DNA of 64,000 bases from the NCBI RefSeq assembly GCF_963259705.1, contig NC_081852.1:63445500-63509499 (forward strand), given 5' to 3'. Positions 24,201-33,823 of this stretch are shown one piece after another. This DNA comes from Myotis daubentonii (Eukaryota; Chordata; Mammalia; Chiroptera; Vespertilionidae). Positions within the stretch are counted from its first letter, which is position 1. Every line of letters starts with the position of its first letter. The translations under genes were made by a program, and so were the position numbers. Below the pieces are notes generated by a model. That model had not been told where the DNA came from. It ran no database searches and saw only the letters and a list, made by a program, of their open reading frames with translations.

Positions 24201-25096
24201 AACTGCTCAGCACAGGCTCACAGAGAAATGGCCGCGGCAGCCCGGCCTGTGCCCTGGGCGGGTAGAGCATCAGCGCGGGACTGGAGGGTCGCGGGTCAAG
24301 GGCATGGACCTTGGTTGCAGGTTCCCCGGGCCCAGGTCGGTGGGAACAGGAGGCAGCCAACCCGCGTGTTTCTCTGTGTCGCTCCCGCCCCCCGCCCCCC
24401 GCCCGCCCCCCATTCTCTCTCTAGCAAAACAAAACACAAAACACGGGGGAAATGTCCCCTGAGGAATGGGTGTTGGGACGTCGGGTCCCCCGCTTCCCCT
24501 GATCACGGGCGTCTTGCTCGGCCCCCGGAATGGCCTCCTATTTAATGGGACGCTCAGGGCACCCGCCTGTGCAAAGGGCGGGAGCAGAATGGACAGAGGG
24601 CAGAGTCCGTTTCCAAATGGGGAGGGCGACCCCCGGGGGGACACTTCCGGCCTCCTGGGCCCCAGGAGGGTCTGCTCGTTGGGGACAGAGGCGGGTGCGG
24701 TTGGATGGGGCCTGCGGGGTTGACCCGCGGACACAGGGAGGGGGCGTCTCCGCGCCGAGTCCAGGCCCCGCGCCCCACCCCACCCCTCGCGGTTCTGGTC
24801 CGACTCCCCGCACAGCCCGCCCCCAGCTGTGCTCCCGGACCCCGGGCCCGGACGCTCTCCCCTCTCGGCCCCAAGTCCCCTCACACCTCCCCCCGGAGCG
24901 TGGCCGCCGCGGAGCCGCCACCCGTCCCCGCCGGCCCAGCGCACCCCGGGGCAGGCGGCGCCAGCAGCTCATCCCAGTCCGAGTCCTGGGCTCCGCGGAC
25001 ACGGAGGCTCCGGTCCAGGGCCCCGCACGCGGCATCCCAGGAAGAGGCCAGCGTCAGGTGCCTGACCGATCGCTCGTCCTCAGCGTCGGTCTCCAT
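17582..25096 (-). CDS. PAAT/C10orf88-type protein, copy 2 (six exons, intact)
   Basis: Exons (gene order) are 24,885-25,096, 23,869-24,072, 22,818-22,890, 20,536-20,742, 17,954-18,408 and 17,582-17,816, with the same lengths as copy 1 and an intact 461-aa frame. I see three amino-acid changes: Pro to Arg near the end of exon 1 (ATLRGEV), Ser to Phe in exon 4 (VPAKFPTSS) and Arg to His in exon 6 (DERLHALQ). Exon 3 has at least one synonymous change. The first donor is GT|GTGAGG instead of GT|GTAAGG, still valid. My recollection is that the corresponding human copy (C10orf88B) is a pseudogene; here nothing in the coding sequence is broken. Its promoter region has diverged from copy 1 and could give a different expression pattern. 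The candidate polyA signal of copy 1 is altered here. Confidence 0.87.
20037..20073 (+). repeat. (GGGA)n microsatellite
   Basis: Mirror of the (CCCT)n tract in arm A. Confidence 0.9.
20201..20469 (+). mobile_element. Non-autonomous Helitron (HeliBat type) in PAAT copy 2 intron 4
   Basis: 269 bp, begins TCCTATATAATAAAAGGCC and ends GCCTCTAG. Same element and same relative site as 5,114-5,382. It was therefore either present before the arms separated or copied between them. Confidence 0.88.
21225..21545 (-). repeat. CA-repeat compound satellite (arm B)
   Basis: Reverse complement of the arm A satellite with extra units and longer TG runs. Confidence 0.85.
22940..23156 (-). repeat. VES-type SINE in PAAT copy 2 intron 2
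   Basis: Mirror of 2,526-2,741. Confidence 0.85.
24240..24428 (+). repeat. Degenerate tRNA-derived SINE in PAAT copy 2 intron 1
   Basis: Mirror of 1,252-1,445, with GGGTAGAGCATC head and AACAGGAGGCAGCC box. Confidence 0.6.
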
Positions 25097-26050
25097 TCGG
25101 CCACCGCCAGGCCAGGCCGGCCCGGAACGTCTCTTCCGGAGCTCGGGTTTCCGGCGGTGCGGAGGGGAGGGACTACGCCCTGCAACTTCCGGCTGGTCCA
25201 GGTGGGGTCTGAGGCTCCTGCAGGGAGAGAACCTAATTTGTGGAAGCGCATGCGCGTTCGGGTGGAATCGGGGAGGGATTCAAAACTTGCTCGGAGAGTT
25301 CCAGGGCGGCGCATGCGCAATGACTGCTCCTCGTCTCCCGGGGGCGCTATGCGCAGGCGCGGGGCGAGGCGCGTGGGAAGCAGGTGAGTTTGTCGAGGTT
25401 TCCCGGGAAAAAGACCGCTGGTGGCCGGCCGTGCTGGATCGCAGGGAGGGTTGGTCAATGCGAGTCCATGGAAAGTTCGGGAGGTGGAGCGTGGTCGGGT
25501 CGAAGGACTCCTGCAAGCCCCGCGGTGGGCGGGCGTCCCGGGAGGCAGTGCGGGTGGGGTCGGGGGTGTGGGTGGGGGGTGGTGGGCGTGGGGCGCTTTT
25601 CCGTCCCTCTCCCTCCTCTGCCTGCGCGGCCTCCCGGGGGAGGGGAGCCAGGCCGAGTCCGGAGCGGAGGCACAGTGATGACCGTGGGGCTCGCCGCCAA
25701 GGTTCCCCGGGTCGGGTCTCATGACGCGGAAGAAGGAGCATCGCGACCAGAGGATTGAAATAGGTCCGACTCCCCGGGGGCGCCCCGCAGGGGCTGCGGA
25801 AGCCTGTGGTCCAGGGTCCGTGTCGCTGCGAGCCTGCTTCGTGTCTGCCGGTGCGGCCACCGGGGAGGCCTGTGCACCCCGAGCCCTGCCCCATGCTCCG
25901 CTCCCGGCTGCTGCAGGCCCGCTGCTCCCCCCGTCTCGCCACATCCACACCCCGGAGTCCTGCCTGGCGGTTCCCGTGGGGAGGCTCAGACCCGAGGGCC
26001 TCCCTGCCTGCGCCCCCACCTGCCGGGCCAGCTAAAGCCTCTCCTCCTGG
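25097..26050. promoter_or_regulatory. CpG island and probable bidirectional promoter of PAAT copy 2
   Basis: GC-rich with dense CpGs. NRF-1-like GCGCATGCGC at 25,246-25,255 and 25,309-25,319; ETS-type site at 25,185-25,192. On the + strand GGGAAGCAG|GTGAGT near 25,383 is a strong-looking splice donor, suggesting a divergent non-coding first exon around 25,300-25,382. I recognise no protein in the open frames here, which are long only because the region is GC-rich. Confidence 0.5.
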
Positions 26051-26408
26051 CAGAGGGCGGACGGGCAGCCAGGCGAGCAGAGACCCGTGACCGCAGGCGC
26101 AGGAGTCCCCGAGCCAGAGGGGTCACTCCCGGCCCCCCCCCCCCTCCTGCAAGAGCAGCAGGAGCGGGGCCTCGGTCTCCGGTGAGAATTCACACCTGAA
26201 GAAGAGATGCAGGAAGGAGGTTTATGTTCATTTCCAAGAGAGGGAAGGGCCAAGGGCAGGGAAGAGGGGGTTAGATATATACTAGAAGCCCAGCCGGAAA
26301 TGCCCCGCTGCCCCGCCCACCGCTCGGTGCTGCTCACAGCCCTGCCCACCCGCGGGTCTTTGGTCATTTGGGCGTTAGGGCCACAGGCGTTTTATAATAC
26401 AGAAGATT
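26051..26408. other. Unassigned flank of the CpG island
   Basis: GC-rich sequence grading into average composition. No gene or repeat recognised. Confidence 0.35.
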
Positions 26409-26610
26409 ACTTTTTATTGATTCCAGAGAGGAAGGGAGAGGGAGAAAGAGAGAAACATCAAGGATGAGAGAGAATCATCGGTGGGCTGCCACCTGAACAC
26501 CCTACACCCGGGATGGAGCCCGCAACCGGCCCTGTGCCCTGACCCCAATCCAGCTGTGACCTCCCCGTTCCTAGGGCAACGCTCAGCCCCTGAGCCCCGC
26601 CCCTGGCTGA
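26409..26610 (-). repeat. VES-type SINE
   Basis: On + reads TTTATTGATTCCAGAGAGG, then AACATCAAGGATGAGAG and ends near CCTGAGCCCCGCCCCTGGC. Confidence 0.85.
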
Positions 26611-26796
26611 AGAGGATGCCATCCCTGCCAAACTCAGTTGCCTCCCACATGCTTCTGTGCCCAGCATGGGGGTGTGTAACCTGGAATGCTGGGTGCAGAT
26701 ATCTTCATGGTGTATATTTATTTTAGTGAAATAGTATTTCAGTTAAGGCATAGTTTTAGTTTTTTGTAATTGCAGTATTTCTTCACTTGCTTTACA

Positions 26797-27149
26797 CTAG
26801 AGGCCTGGTGCATGAAATTCGTGCACTTGGGGGGTTCTTTCAGCCCTGCCTGCACCCTCTCACAGTCCGGGAGCCCTTGGGGGATGTCCAACTGATGGCC
26901 TAGTGGCAGTCAGACATCCTTAGTGCTGCTGCGGAGGTGGGAGAGGCTCCTGCCACCACCCCTGCACTCAGCAGCCCTGAGTCCAGCTTAGGGCTTCTGG
27001 CTGAGCAGCGCTCCCCCTGTGGGAGCGCACTGACCACCAGGGAGCAGCTTCTGCATTGAGCGTCTGCCCCCTGGTGGTCAGTGCGCATCATAGCAACCAG
27101 CCATTCCACTGTTCGGTCAATTTGTATATTCGCCTTGTATTATATAGGA
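26797..27149 (-). mobile_element. Non-autonomous Helitron (HeliBat type)
   Basis: On + CTAGAGGCCTGGTGCATG at the left (preceded by A) and TGTATTATATAGGA followed by T at the right. Contains the family's internal palindromic CCCCCTGGTGGTCAGTGCG block. Confidence 0.93.
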
Positions 27150-27189
27150 TGATTTCTAATGTACTTTAAGATAAATATGAAATTATGAA

Positions 27190-27650
27190 AAAATCTCTTG
27201 TTGACATCTTTTATTTTTGTTTTATTGAATTTATTGGGGGGAGTTGGTTAATAAAATTGTATAGGTTTCAGACCTATAGTACATCATCTGTAAATTATAT
27301 AGTGTATTCACCACCCAAAGTTGACAAAAATTAATATCCATTCAAGATAAGATACCTTAGCAAACTAGGAATAGAGGGGAACTTTTTAAACAAAAAGAAG
27401 TCAGCATATAACTTATGCTTTATACAAAAACTAAAGGAACATGAAGTATAGACCTAAATGTAAAACATGAAACTATAAGACATAGAGAAGAAAATAGGGA
27501 ATTTGTGTGACCTTGGGTTTGGCAATGACATTTTTGATATAACACCAAAAAGATAATCCATGAGAGAAAAATGTGGTAACTTGGAACTTAACCGAATTAA
27601 AACCTTTTGCTTCATGGAAGATACTCATAAGCGAGTGAAAACACATAGGG
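27190..27650 (+). mobile_element. Old L1 fragment (3' part of ORF2 region)
   Basis: 27,460-27,645 matches the classic L1 ORF2 3' region: GACCTTGGGTTTGGCAATGAC, then AACACCAAAAAGATAATCC and ATTAAAACCTTTTGCTTC. Stops and indels are frequent. 27,205-27,345 is AT-rich older repeat sequence of uncertain class. Confidence 0.65.
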
Positions 27651-28675
27651 TGGAGCAAGAGGGCAGATTAGGAAGCCGAGGGCGCTTCCCCAGTGACGGG
27701 GCACGGGGGTGGGGTGGTGTATTCAGCACCGAGGGAAACCCTGGTAACCAAGAATACTCTTGCCGGGGTTTCCGCACCTACAAGCGTCCAGGAAATCTGC
27801 AAAAGGGCTGTGCATAAATGAATGAAGAGGCCAGAGAAGAACTATGAATTTGGAAGGCATTTTGGGGTGCTAGATGGAAACTTAGTTCTAGTGACTAAGC
27901 TCCCCGAATCTCTGGACCCCTAGCTTTTTATTAACACAGTTTGCCCCACAGCAAAGCAGATACACATATCCAAGGTAAGGTTTGGAAAACAGTAAAAGAT
28001 GATCAGGTTGGGGGAACTGCCTTCGCTGTTCCAGCAGCAGGTAATATACAGATCTTCAGTCCTGCTGGCGCCCCAAGGTTCATCAACCTTTCGATGAACT
28101 TCTTGCATAATTATGACCCGCCGGAATTAGCCTCCAGCATACTCTGTCCAGCAAATACGAAGGAGAGAGGGACTTTCACACAACAGGGGAGAGTTCATCA
28201 CTGCTGGACCTGCTTGATAAGAAATGCTCCAGAATTACCCAAGTGGAAAGGAGAGCACGCTAACCAGCAAGACAAAAGCATGTGGAACGGTAACACTCGC
28301 TCCTAAAGGTAAATCGACGGACAAGCACAGAGCCCGATAATGATGGTGGATAAATCTCATTCTAGTAGAAAACGTTCAATGACAAAAGTAACTATAAAGC
28401 ATAATGGGTACACATAGAAAAAGGACAGCAAAAACTTTGTGGGGGAGTAAAAGTGTGTTTTTGTATATAATCATAGTTGTCTTCGGCTTAAAATAGACGT
28501 ATGTTTTATGTAAACCTGATAATCCTTTTACTGTTTACCTAACTTTACCTTTGATACGCCTGTATGCATTCCTGAAGGGCAAGTGTGTATTCAAGTGCAT
28601 AAAAGCAGACGGGAGCCAGAAGTCGGAGAGCTTCTCCACTAGAGGGAAGTTTCCACCTGGCCCCCCCGTGCCTTC
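27651..28675. other. Unassigned repeat-like spacer
   Basis: No recognised gene. A CATAAAAGCAG TATA-like stretch near 28,600 followed by a short GC-richer segment could be a solo LTR remnant, but I could not find matching ends. Confidence 0.3.
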
Positions 28676-28924
28676 TAAATTCATACTTTTTTTAAAAAAA
28701 AATATATTTTATTGATTTTTTTACAGAGAGGAAGGGAGAGGGATAGAGAGTTAGAAACATCGATGAGAGAGAAACATCGATCAGCTGCCTCCTGCACATC
28801 TCCCACTGGGGATGTGCCCGCAACCCAGGTACACGCCCTTGACCGAATCGAACCTGGGACCCTTCAGTCAGCAGGCCGATGCTCTATCCACTGAGCCAAA
28901 CCGGTCAGGGCTAAATTCATACTT
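28676..28924 (-). repeat. VES-type SINE with target-site duplication
   Basis: SINE body 28,689-28,911, flanked by perfect 13-bp TAAATTCATACTT at 28,676-28,688 and 28,912-28,924, so it is fairly young. Confidence 0.93.
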
Positions 28925-29343
28925 CTTGTCTAGTGTTTTCATTTGTGTGCGGCCCCTTCTTCAGATCCTGAACCCCAGCTGTAGATGGATGTGGCATAAA
29001 GCACCCCTCCTGGCTTGGCCTCCACCTGCCCACGCTTCACCCAGGGGCCCTCGAGGTTCCGGGTGGGAAGAGTGGAGTGTGGTTCGGGCCCTCCTCTGAC
29101 CTGCCACAGCCCCGCCCTTTGCCCTCTTCTCTGGCTGCGGCACAAAGGGCCAGGGATTGGGTGGCTTGGTCTTCTGCTCACACTGACGAGGTCCCTCCAG
29201 ATGCCCCCGAGGACACATTTCCCAGGTGGTTTAGAGGGGAAAACCACAAGGGCCGACAAACCTGAACTCAGTCTCCCTCACTCAAACCTGCTCTAGTGCT
29301 GTGGCCTCCAGGGAAATGTCAACGCCAGCCATGTGTGGATTTA
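28925..29343. other. Unassigned spacer
   Basis: GC-moderate sequence with no gene or repeat that I recognise. Confidence 0.35.
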
Positions 29344-29695
29344 CTAGAGGCCCGGTGCGTGAAAATTCATGCACTGGAGGGGCATCCCTCAGCCCGGCCT
29401 GCCCCCTCTCACAGTCTGGGAGCCTTCAGGGGCGGGAGGCGACCCTGCGATCAGGGGAAGGCGACGCCCCATCACACCTCTGCTGCTGCCACTGCCAGCA
29501 GTGCAAGCCTCAGCTGGCCCTGGTTACCTGTGCCTCGGGAGGCCCTGGGCGGCTGGGGTGCTGAGGGGACTGGGTGCTGCCACCTTTGAGGGCGTGGCAG
29601 TCAATTAGCATATTCCCTCCATATTGGCTGTGGGCGCTGCCTTCTTTGCGACAGCGTGGGGGTCAATTAGCATATCCCCTCCTTATTAGATAGGA
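29344..29695 (-). mobile_element. Non-autonomous Helitron (HeliBat type)
   Basis: CTAGAGGCCCGGTGCGTG at left (preceded by A), TTATTAGATAGGA at right (followed by T). Confidence 0.92.
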
Positions 29696-29885
29696 TGTGA
29701 GGAAACGGCAGCGCGTGACTGGTCCATTGTTAGCGACTCCAGAGGAGGGAGCTCCCCTGGGCCTCATTCACAGCAGTACAGGCCGCACCCCACCGAGGTC
29801 CTGCCCGGGGCTCGCCGCGCCTCGTGCGTAGTGGGCACCGAGGATTTACCTACAGAATCACATTCATGTTCTTGCTTGTCAGCCC

Positions 29886-29977
29886 ACAGCCCGGGCACAT
29901 GCCCTGACTGGGAATCGAACCGTGACCTCCTGGTTCATAGGTTGACACTCAACCACTGAGCCACACCAGCCGGGCTG
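29886..29977 (-). repeat. VES-type SINE, 5' part only
   Basis: Only the tRNA-like half is present (GACTGGGAATCGAACC through ACCACTGAGCCACACCAG). Confidence 0.85.
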
Positions 29978-31354
29978 ACGCCACTGTTTTCGTTGACATC
30001 TCCTCTGCTTTTCATGGCCTCGCTCAGGGTTTGGCCAGACCAGCAGGGAATAACCTCTGAAATTAAAATAATCCCCTCATTTAATTAAACCAGCTTTGCT
30101 GAGTGTGGGGTCCTTGAGATCATAGAAACCTGCTTTAGAACAGGTATCTTCTTCAAATTGCATTCTGAAATCTGTTTGTCTTAACCATAAAGTAGTCCTC
30201 TGAAGCAGGAACCTATCTGGAATCCTGGCAAGTGGCTCTAATTATGTATGATTTCGTTGTGTGGCTCAAACACAAAGCCCGACCAGCCTTCCTCCCTGAA
30301 CGTTTAGCTACTAGTCTCTCCACATTTCTGTCCTTGTATTTCATTATGAACGTCAATTTGCTTTTGGTCAACAGTCAAACCTTAAAAGGGTCTCCGAGGG
30401 ACCCGGAGCCCGAGAAGGGGCGATGGAATGACCTACGATGATCAGGTCGCCAGGGGTGCTCCCGCGCTCCTGAGCGCAGCGGAATTCAGAACTGCGGGGC
30501 GAGGCTGCCGTCCAGTGTTGATGTCACACAGCTTGGCCCAATGAGCACAGACGCCAAGCTGGCCAGTGGCTGTCCATTCTGCTGCTCCGGAGGGGCCGCG
30601 AGCTCTCCAAACGGACACCTTAGCCGCTCCCCCGAGGACAGAATTTCCTTTCTCGAGCGGAAGGCGTGAGGAATTCCTGATAAGATGTGCTGCTCCCGGA
30701 AGTTTGTTTTAATTGTGTGTTTTCTTTCCTGCTGGCTTCCATCCTGCAGTGGCGACCTGGACAGTACGTATCCGCGGGGGTGGCTGTTCTCTCCGCTCAC
30801 CTGTGCCTGGTTTCAGGGAGTCCGAGGCTCATTCCAGACAAAGTGGCTTCCCGGGAGGGACAAGGGGAAACCTCTCTCCTAAAACACGGATCACAGAAGG
30901 GACTGTGCGTTCTCCGTCTCGTCCAGCGTCACAGTTTGAAGAAGTTACTCTCCGAGTCCTTCCCACAGGAGATGTTTAGGTCTCGTGTGCAGTGGGGGCT
31001 CGTCGCTCTGACAGGGGCCACGCTGTAGGGGCGCAGGTGTGGGGTGAGGCCACCTGCAGGCAGTTCCTCAGCTTCGGCTCCCGCTGCGAGAGGCCGGGGA
31101 AGGCCTTCCCGCCCGCCCTCCGTCCTTCCTTTTCTCGGGTGTTGCACTTAATTCGTCGCATTAATAATGCGCCCTCAGCTCCGTCTCTTGGCCCAGCAGC
31201 CTCCTAGGCCTCCCCGGGCCAGGCACCCTGTTTTCCCCGCAGAAGGCTCTGTGGTTTGGGGGTTCATTCTTCTTCCAGGCAGGAGCACATCGAGGCTGCT
31301 GCCGGCTGGGTGGGGAGGGGGCCCTGTTCACTGCCACCTGCACGTCTCCTCCAG
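29978..31354. other. Upstream region of FAM24 (+), no gene seen
   Basis: No supported coding exon. A CpG-rich stretch at about 30,990-31,240 could hold a promoter or untranslated first exon of the FAM24 gene downstream. No TATA or other decisive motif. Confidence 0.35.
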
Positions 31355-31383
31355 GCAAAACGTCTGAAGTCCTCTCCATAGCC

Positions 31384-32524
31384 ATGATCAGCATTGGCGC
31401 CGGCATCCTGGTGGCCCTGCTCGCGCTGATAGGTGTCATCAGCTGTCTTTACTACAAAGTGGCCAAGGCATTGAAGTAAGTGACGTGGTAAGAGTGGCCA
31501 CCCCCCTCGCACGGGCCCCTAGGCTGAGCTGGAGCAGGGCATGCCCTGCCCTGGGCCGCCCCCCGGGGTCAGGAACAGGGCAGCTGGGAAAAGGCAGAGG
31601 CAGGTGAGCCCGCGGGCCGGGCTCTGAGCTCACAGTGAGGTTCCCAGCGGGCGGGCGGCTCTGGGTCAGCGCTGTCCGCTGCCCGGGCCTCGGGGAGCTG
31701 CCCCTCCACGGGGACTCACACCCTGGCCAGCCCTGCCCGTGTCCCGGGCTCTGCAGACAGGACCGCGGGGCAGGCGCGTGGGAGCCTCTGCCTTGGTTCG
31801 CCCAGAGGCAGGCTCGGTCGGTCTCCCCAGCCCGAGCTCAGAGCTCCCGGGTTCCCTCCTCCATCGCCCATGGCCTTGGGGACAGGGAGGTGCATGTAGG
31901 CATGGGGAGCCGAGCTGGTGAAGATCCGGGGACACCAGAGGAGGAGGGGAGCTCAGGCAGGTCATTCAGTTGGGGGGAGAGGACCCTTCAAATGTGGGAG
32001 GTTCGCTGGCAGAAGCCGTGGAGCTCCTGTTCTAGGGAGGGAGGCTGTGCACTAGGTCAGTCCAGAACCCGGGACAGCTGACGGGCGCCTTCCCTGACCT
32101 GGGCTCCGCAGTTGGGGCCTCAGCCGCTGGGGAGCCGCACTGACAGCCCCTCTCCCTTCGTGCTGGGTCTGGCCTGGCATCTCTGGCATCTTGGAGAGCA
32201 CGTGACCCAGGAGCCTGGGCCAGGGCAGAGCTTTCCTCTCAGGCTGGGCCGCCCCAGACCCCCGGCACCCTGACCGCGGGCACAGGCGGGCTGAGAGGGG
32301 GTTCTAATCCCTCCTGTGTGTCTCTTTTCTTAAGAGTTTCAAAACCACCTTTTTGTTTGGCCTTAAAAAATCATCCATCCGTGGTCACCCAGGACAAGAT
32401 CACCGCGGCCCCGTCCATCACCACCGGCTACTACCCCAACCTCCAGTTCTGCGAGGAGTGCCCCTTGTTCACCGACTTCGACTGCCTGCCGCCATGCTTC
32501 TGCGATGTGAACGAGGGCCTCTGA
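31384..32524 (+). CDS. FAM24B: FAM24-family small protein, FAM24B-like, with shifted start
   Basis: Exon 31,355-31,475 and exon 32,335-32,524, AA|A splice making Lys as in the other copy. The codon at the usual Met1 position reads ACG (about 31,360). The first usable ATG is 31,384, giving a 93-aa product starting MISIGAGILVALLALIG: essentially only the hydrophobic segment remains before the splice. The C-terminal part has CEECPLFTDFDCLPPCFCD and ends NEGL. Function of the family is unknown. It may be translated from the internal ATG, from the ACG, from an upstream in-frame start, or not at all. The A/B label is positional, from remembered human order. Confidence 0.75.
31476..32334 (+). other. 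FAM24 (+) intron, near-identical to the other FAM24 intron
   Basis: About 859 bp, near-identical in reverse complement to 10,663-11,541, from the donor GTAAGTGACGTGG to the CCTGTGTGTCTCTTTTC acceptor tract. Confidence 0.85.
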
Positions 32525-32643
32525 CTCAGGTGGGCACGGATCCTTCAGGAGCCATCTTTCCTTCTTAGTAGCATGTTTTATTATTCAAGTCAAGTTTTGT
32601 AGTGTGTATATTATGTACTGTGTAACGTATTTATGTGCTTTTG

Positions 32644-32649
32644 AATAAA
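32644..32649 (+). terminator. Polyadenylation signal AATAAA of FAM24 (+)
   Basis: AATAAA 120 bp past the stop codon, in the same local context as in the other FAM24 gene. Confidence 0.78.
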
Positions 32650-32796
32650 TGCAGTATTGAAACAACCCTCTCTGCCTCAGGGGTGTTTGTTGATGTTAGG
32701 TTACAAATGTTCTTAAATTTGTGTATTACCCACTTTGCAACCTGGCAACTAGCTTGTAATAATATCATATTGCCATGTAAGGAGAGTGAGAGTAGA

Positions 32797-33045
32797 ATGG
32801 ATGGATGGACGAATGGATGGGTGGACAGGTGGGTGGGTGGGTGGATGGGTGGATGGGTGGATGGGTAGATGGGTAGATGGATGGATGGGTGGATGGATGG
32901 GTGGATGAATGGACGGATGAATGACTGGATGAATGACTGGATGGATGGATGGATGGATGGATGGGAGGATGGATGGATGGATGGGTGGGTGGATGGATGG
33001 ATGGGTGGATGGATAGATGGATGGACAGATGGATGAACGAATAGA
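32797..33045 (+). repeat. (GGAT)n microsatellite
   Basis: About 250 bp of imperfect GGAT/GGGT repeats between the FAM24 gene and the DMBT1-family gene. Confidence 0.95.
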
Positions 33046-33740
33046 AGAGGGCTGCCCTACACTCCTCTTAAGCAGGACTTCCTGATGTCACAGGTGCTAG
33101 ACCTCCCACTACAGCCCCAGTCTCACCTTGGAGACCGGGATTCCTCTCTCTCATCTGCCAAACGCAGTGCCAGGGACTTGAATTCACCTGCTTCAGGCTC
33201 TCGGGACATGGCCAGCTAGAGATTCGTGGACGCTGAACCTGTACTTTCTGCTTCCTCCCCGTCCTGTGTCACCCCCTCCCCTCCCTCACGGTCAGCACCC
33301 TGGCAGCATCCAAGTGACCCAGCTGGACCCTGAGTCGGCCCAGATGCCATCCCCCACCCAACTTGATTCTTTGGACCCTGACAGGCTTTAGTGTTTAGAG
33401 AAGGGCAGTGAAGGCTTTAGGGTCAATGATGTTACCCCCTCCATGATCTGGACATGTCACAGGGCATAGGCCCAATTCCCAGTCATGGCCAGGAGGAGGT
33501 CCCCAGTGCCCACTGTGTGCCAGGGCCGGGGGTGCCTGTGAAGAGCGTTCGCTGGTGCCATCCCCAGGGCCTCTGGACTCGGTGGAGGAGAGCACACACT
33601 CACTGTGGGGATGGCTGACACATGGCCACAGCTGCTGTGCTCACACCGCTCCCCCGATGCTGAATAGTTTCAGACAACGATCAAGTGCTCGAGAGCGAAG
33701 AGTCAGAAAACGCAAGGATCTGATTTACCAAACGCATCGC
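33046..33740. other. Intergenic stretch, 3' of both neighbours
   Basis: No gene recognised. In human, C10orf120 and CUZD1 lie in the corresponding interval as I remember it, but neither is recognisable here. Confidence 0.4.
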
Positions 33741-33746
33741 TTTACT
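33741..33746 (-). terminator. Candidate AGTAAA polyadenylation signal
   Basis: TTTACT on +, 78 bp past the stop codon of the SRCR/CUB/ZP gene. A variant signal; no canonical AATAAA was seen close by. Confidence 0.35.
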
Positions 33747-33823
33747 GAAGAAGAGTACACGCGGCTGCTAGTCCCTCACAGGTTGGGGGAGACCGGAGAA
33801 ATCACTCCACGCCCTGGCTCCCC

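Larger units (their letters stand above)
17280..25165 (-). repeat. Right arm of the large inverted repeat (PAAT arm B)
   Basis: Reverse complement of 505-8,550. Exon lengths match those of arm A base for base. Length changes are confined to the 50-bp minisatellite, the CA tract and small GC-rich indels. Confidence 0.92.

Noticed and set aside
25097..26050. Several 200-340 codon open frames around the second CpG island
   Set aside because: GC-rich sequence is depleted of stops in all frames. The frames overlap each other and PAAT exon 1, and match no family I know.
28430..28680. Possible solo LTR with a TATA-like CATAAAAGCAG
   Set aside because: No TG...CA ends, target duplication or polyA motif could be located. 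Left as unassigned.
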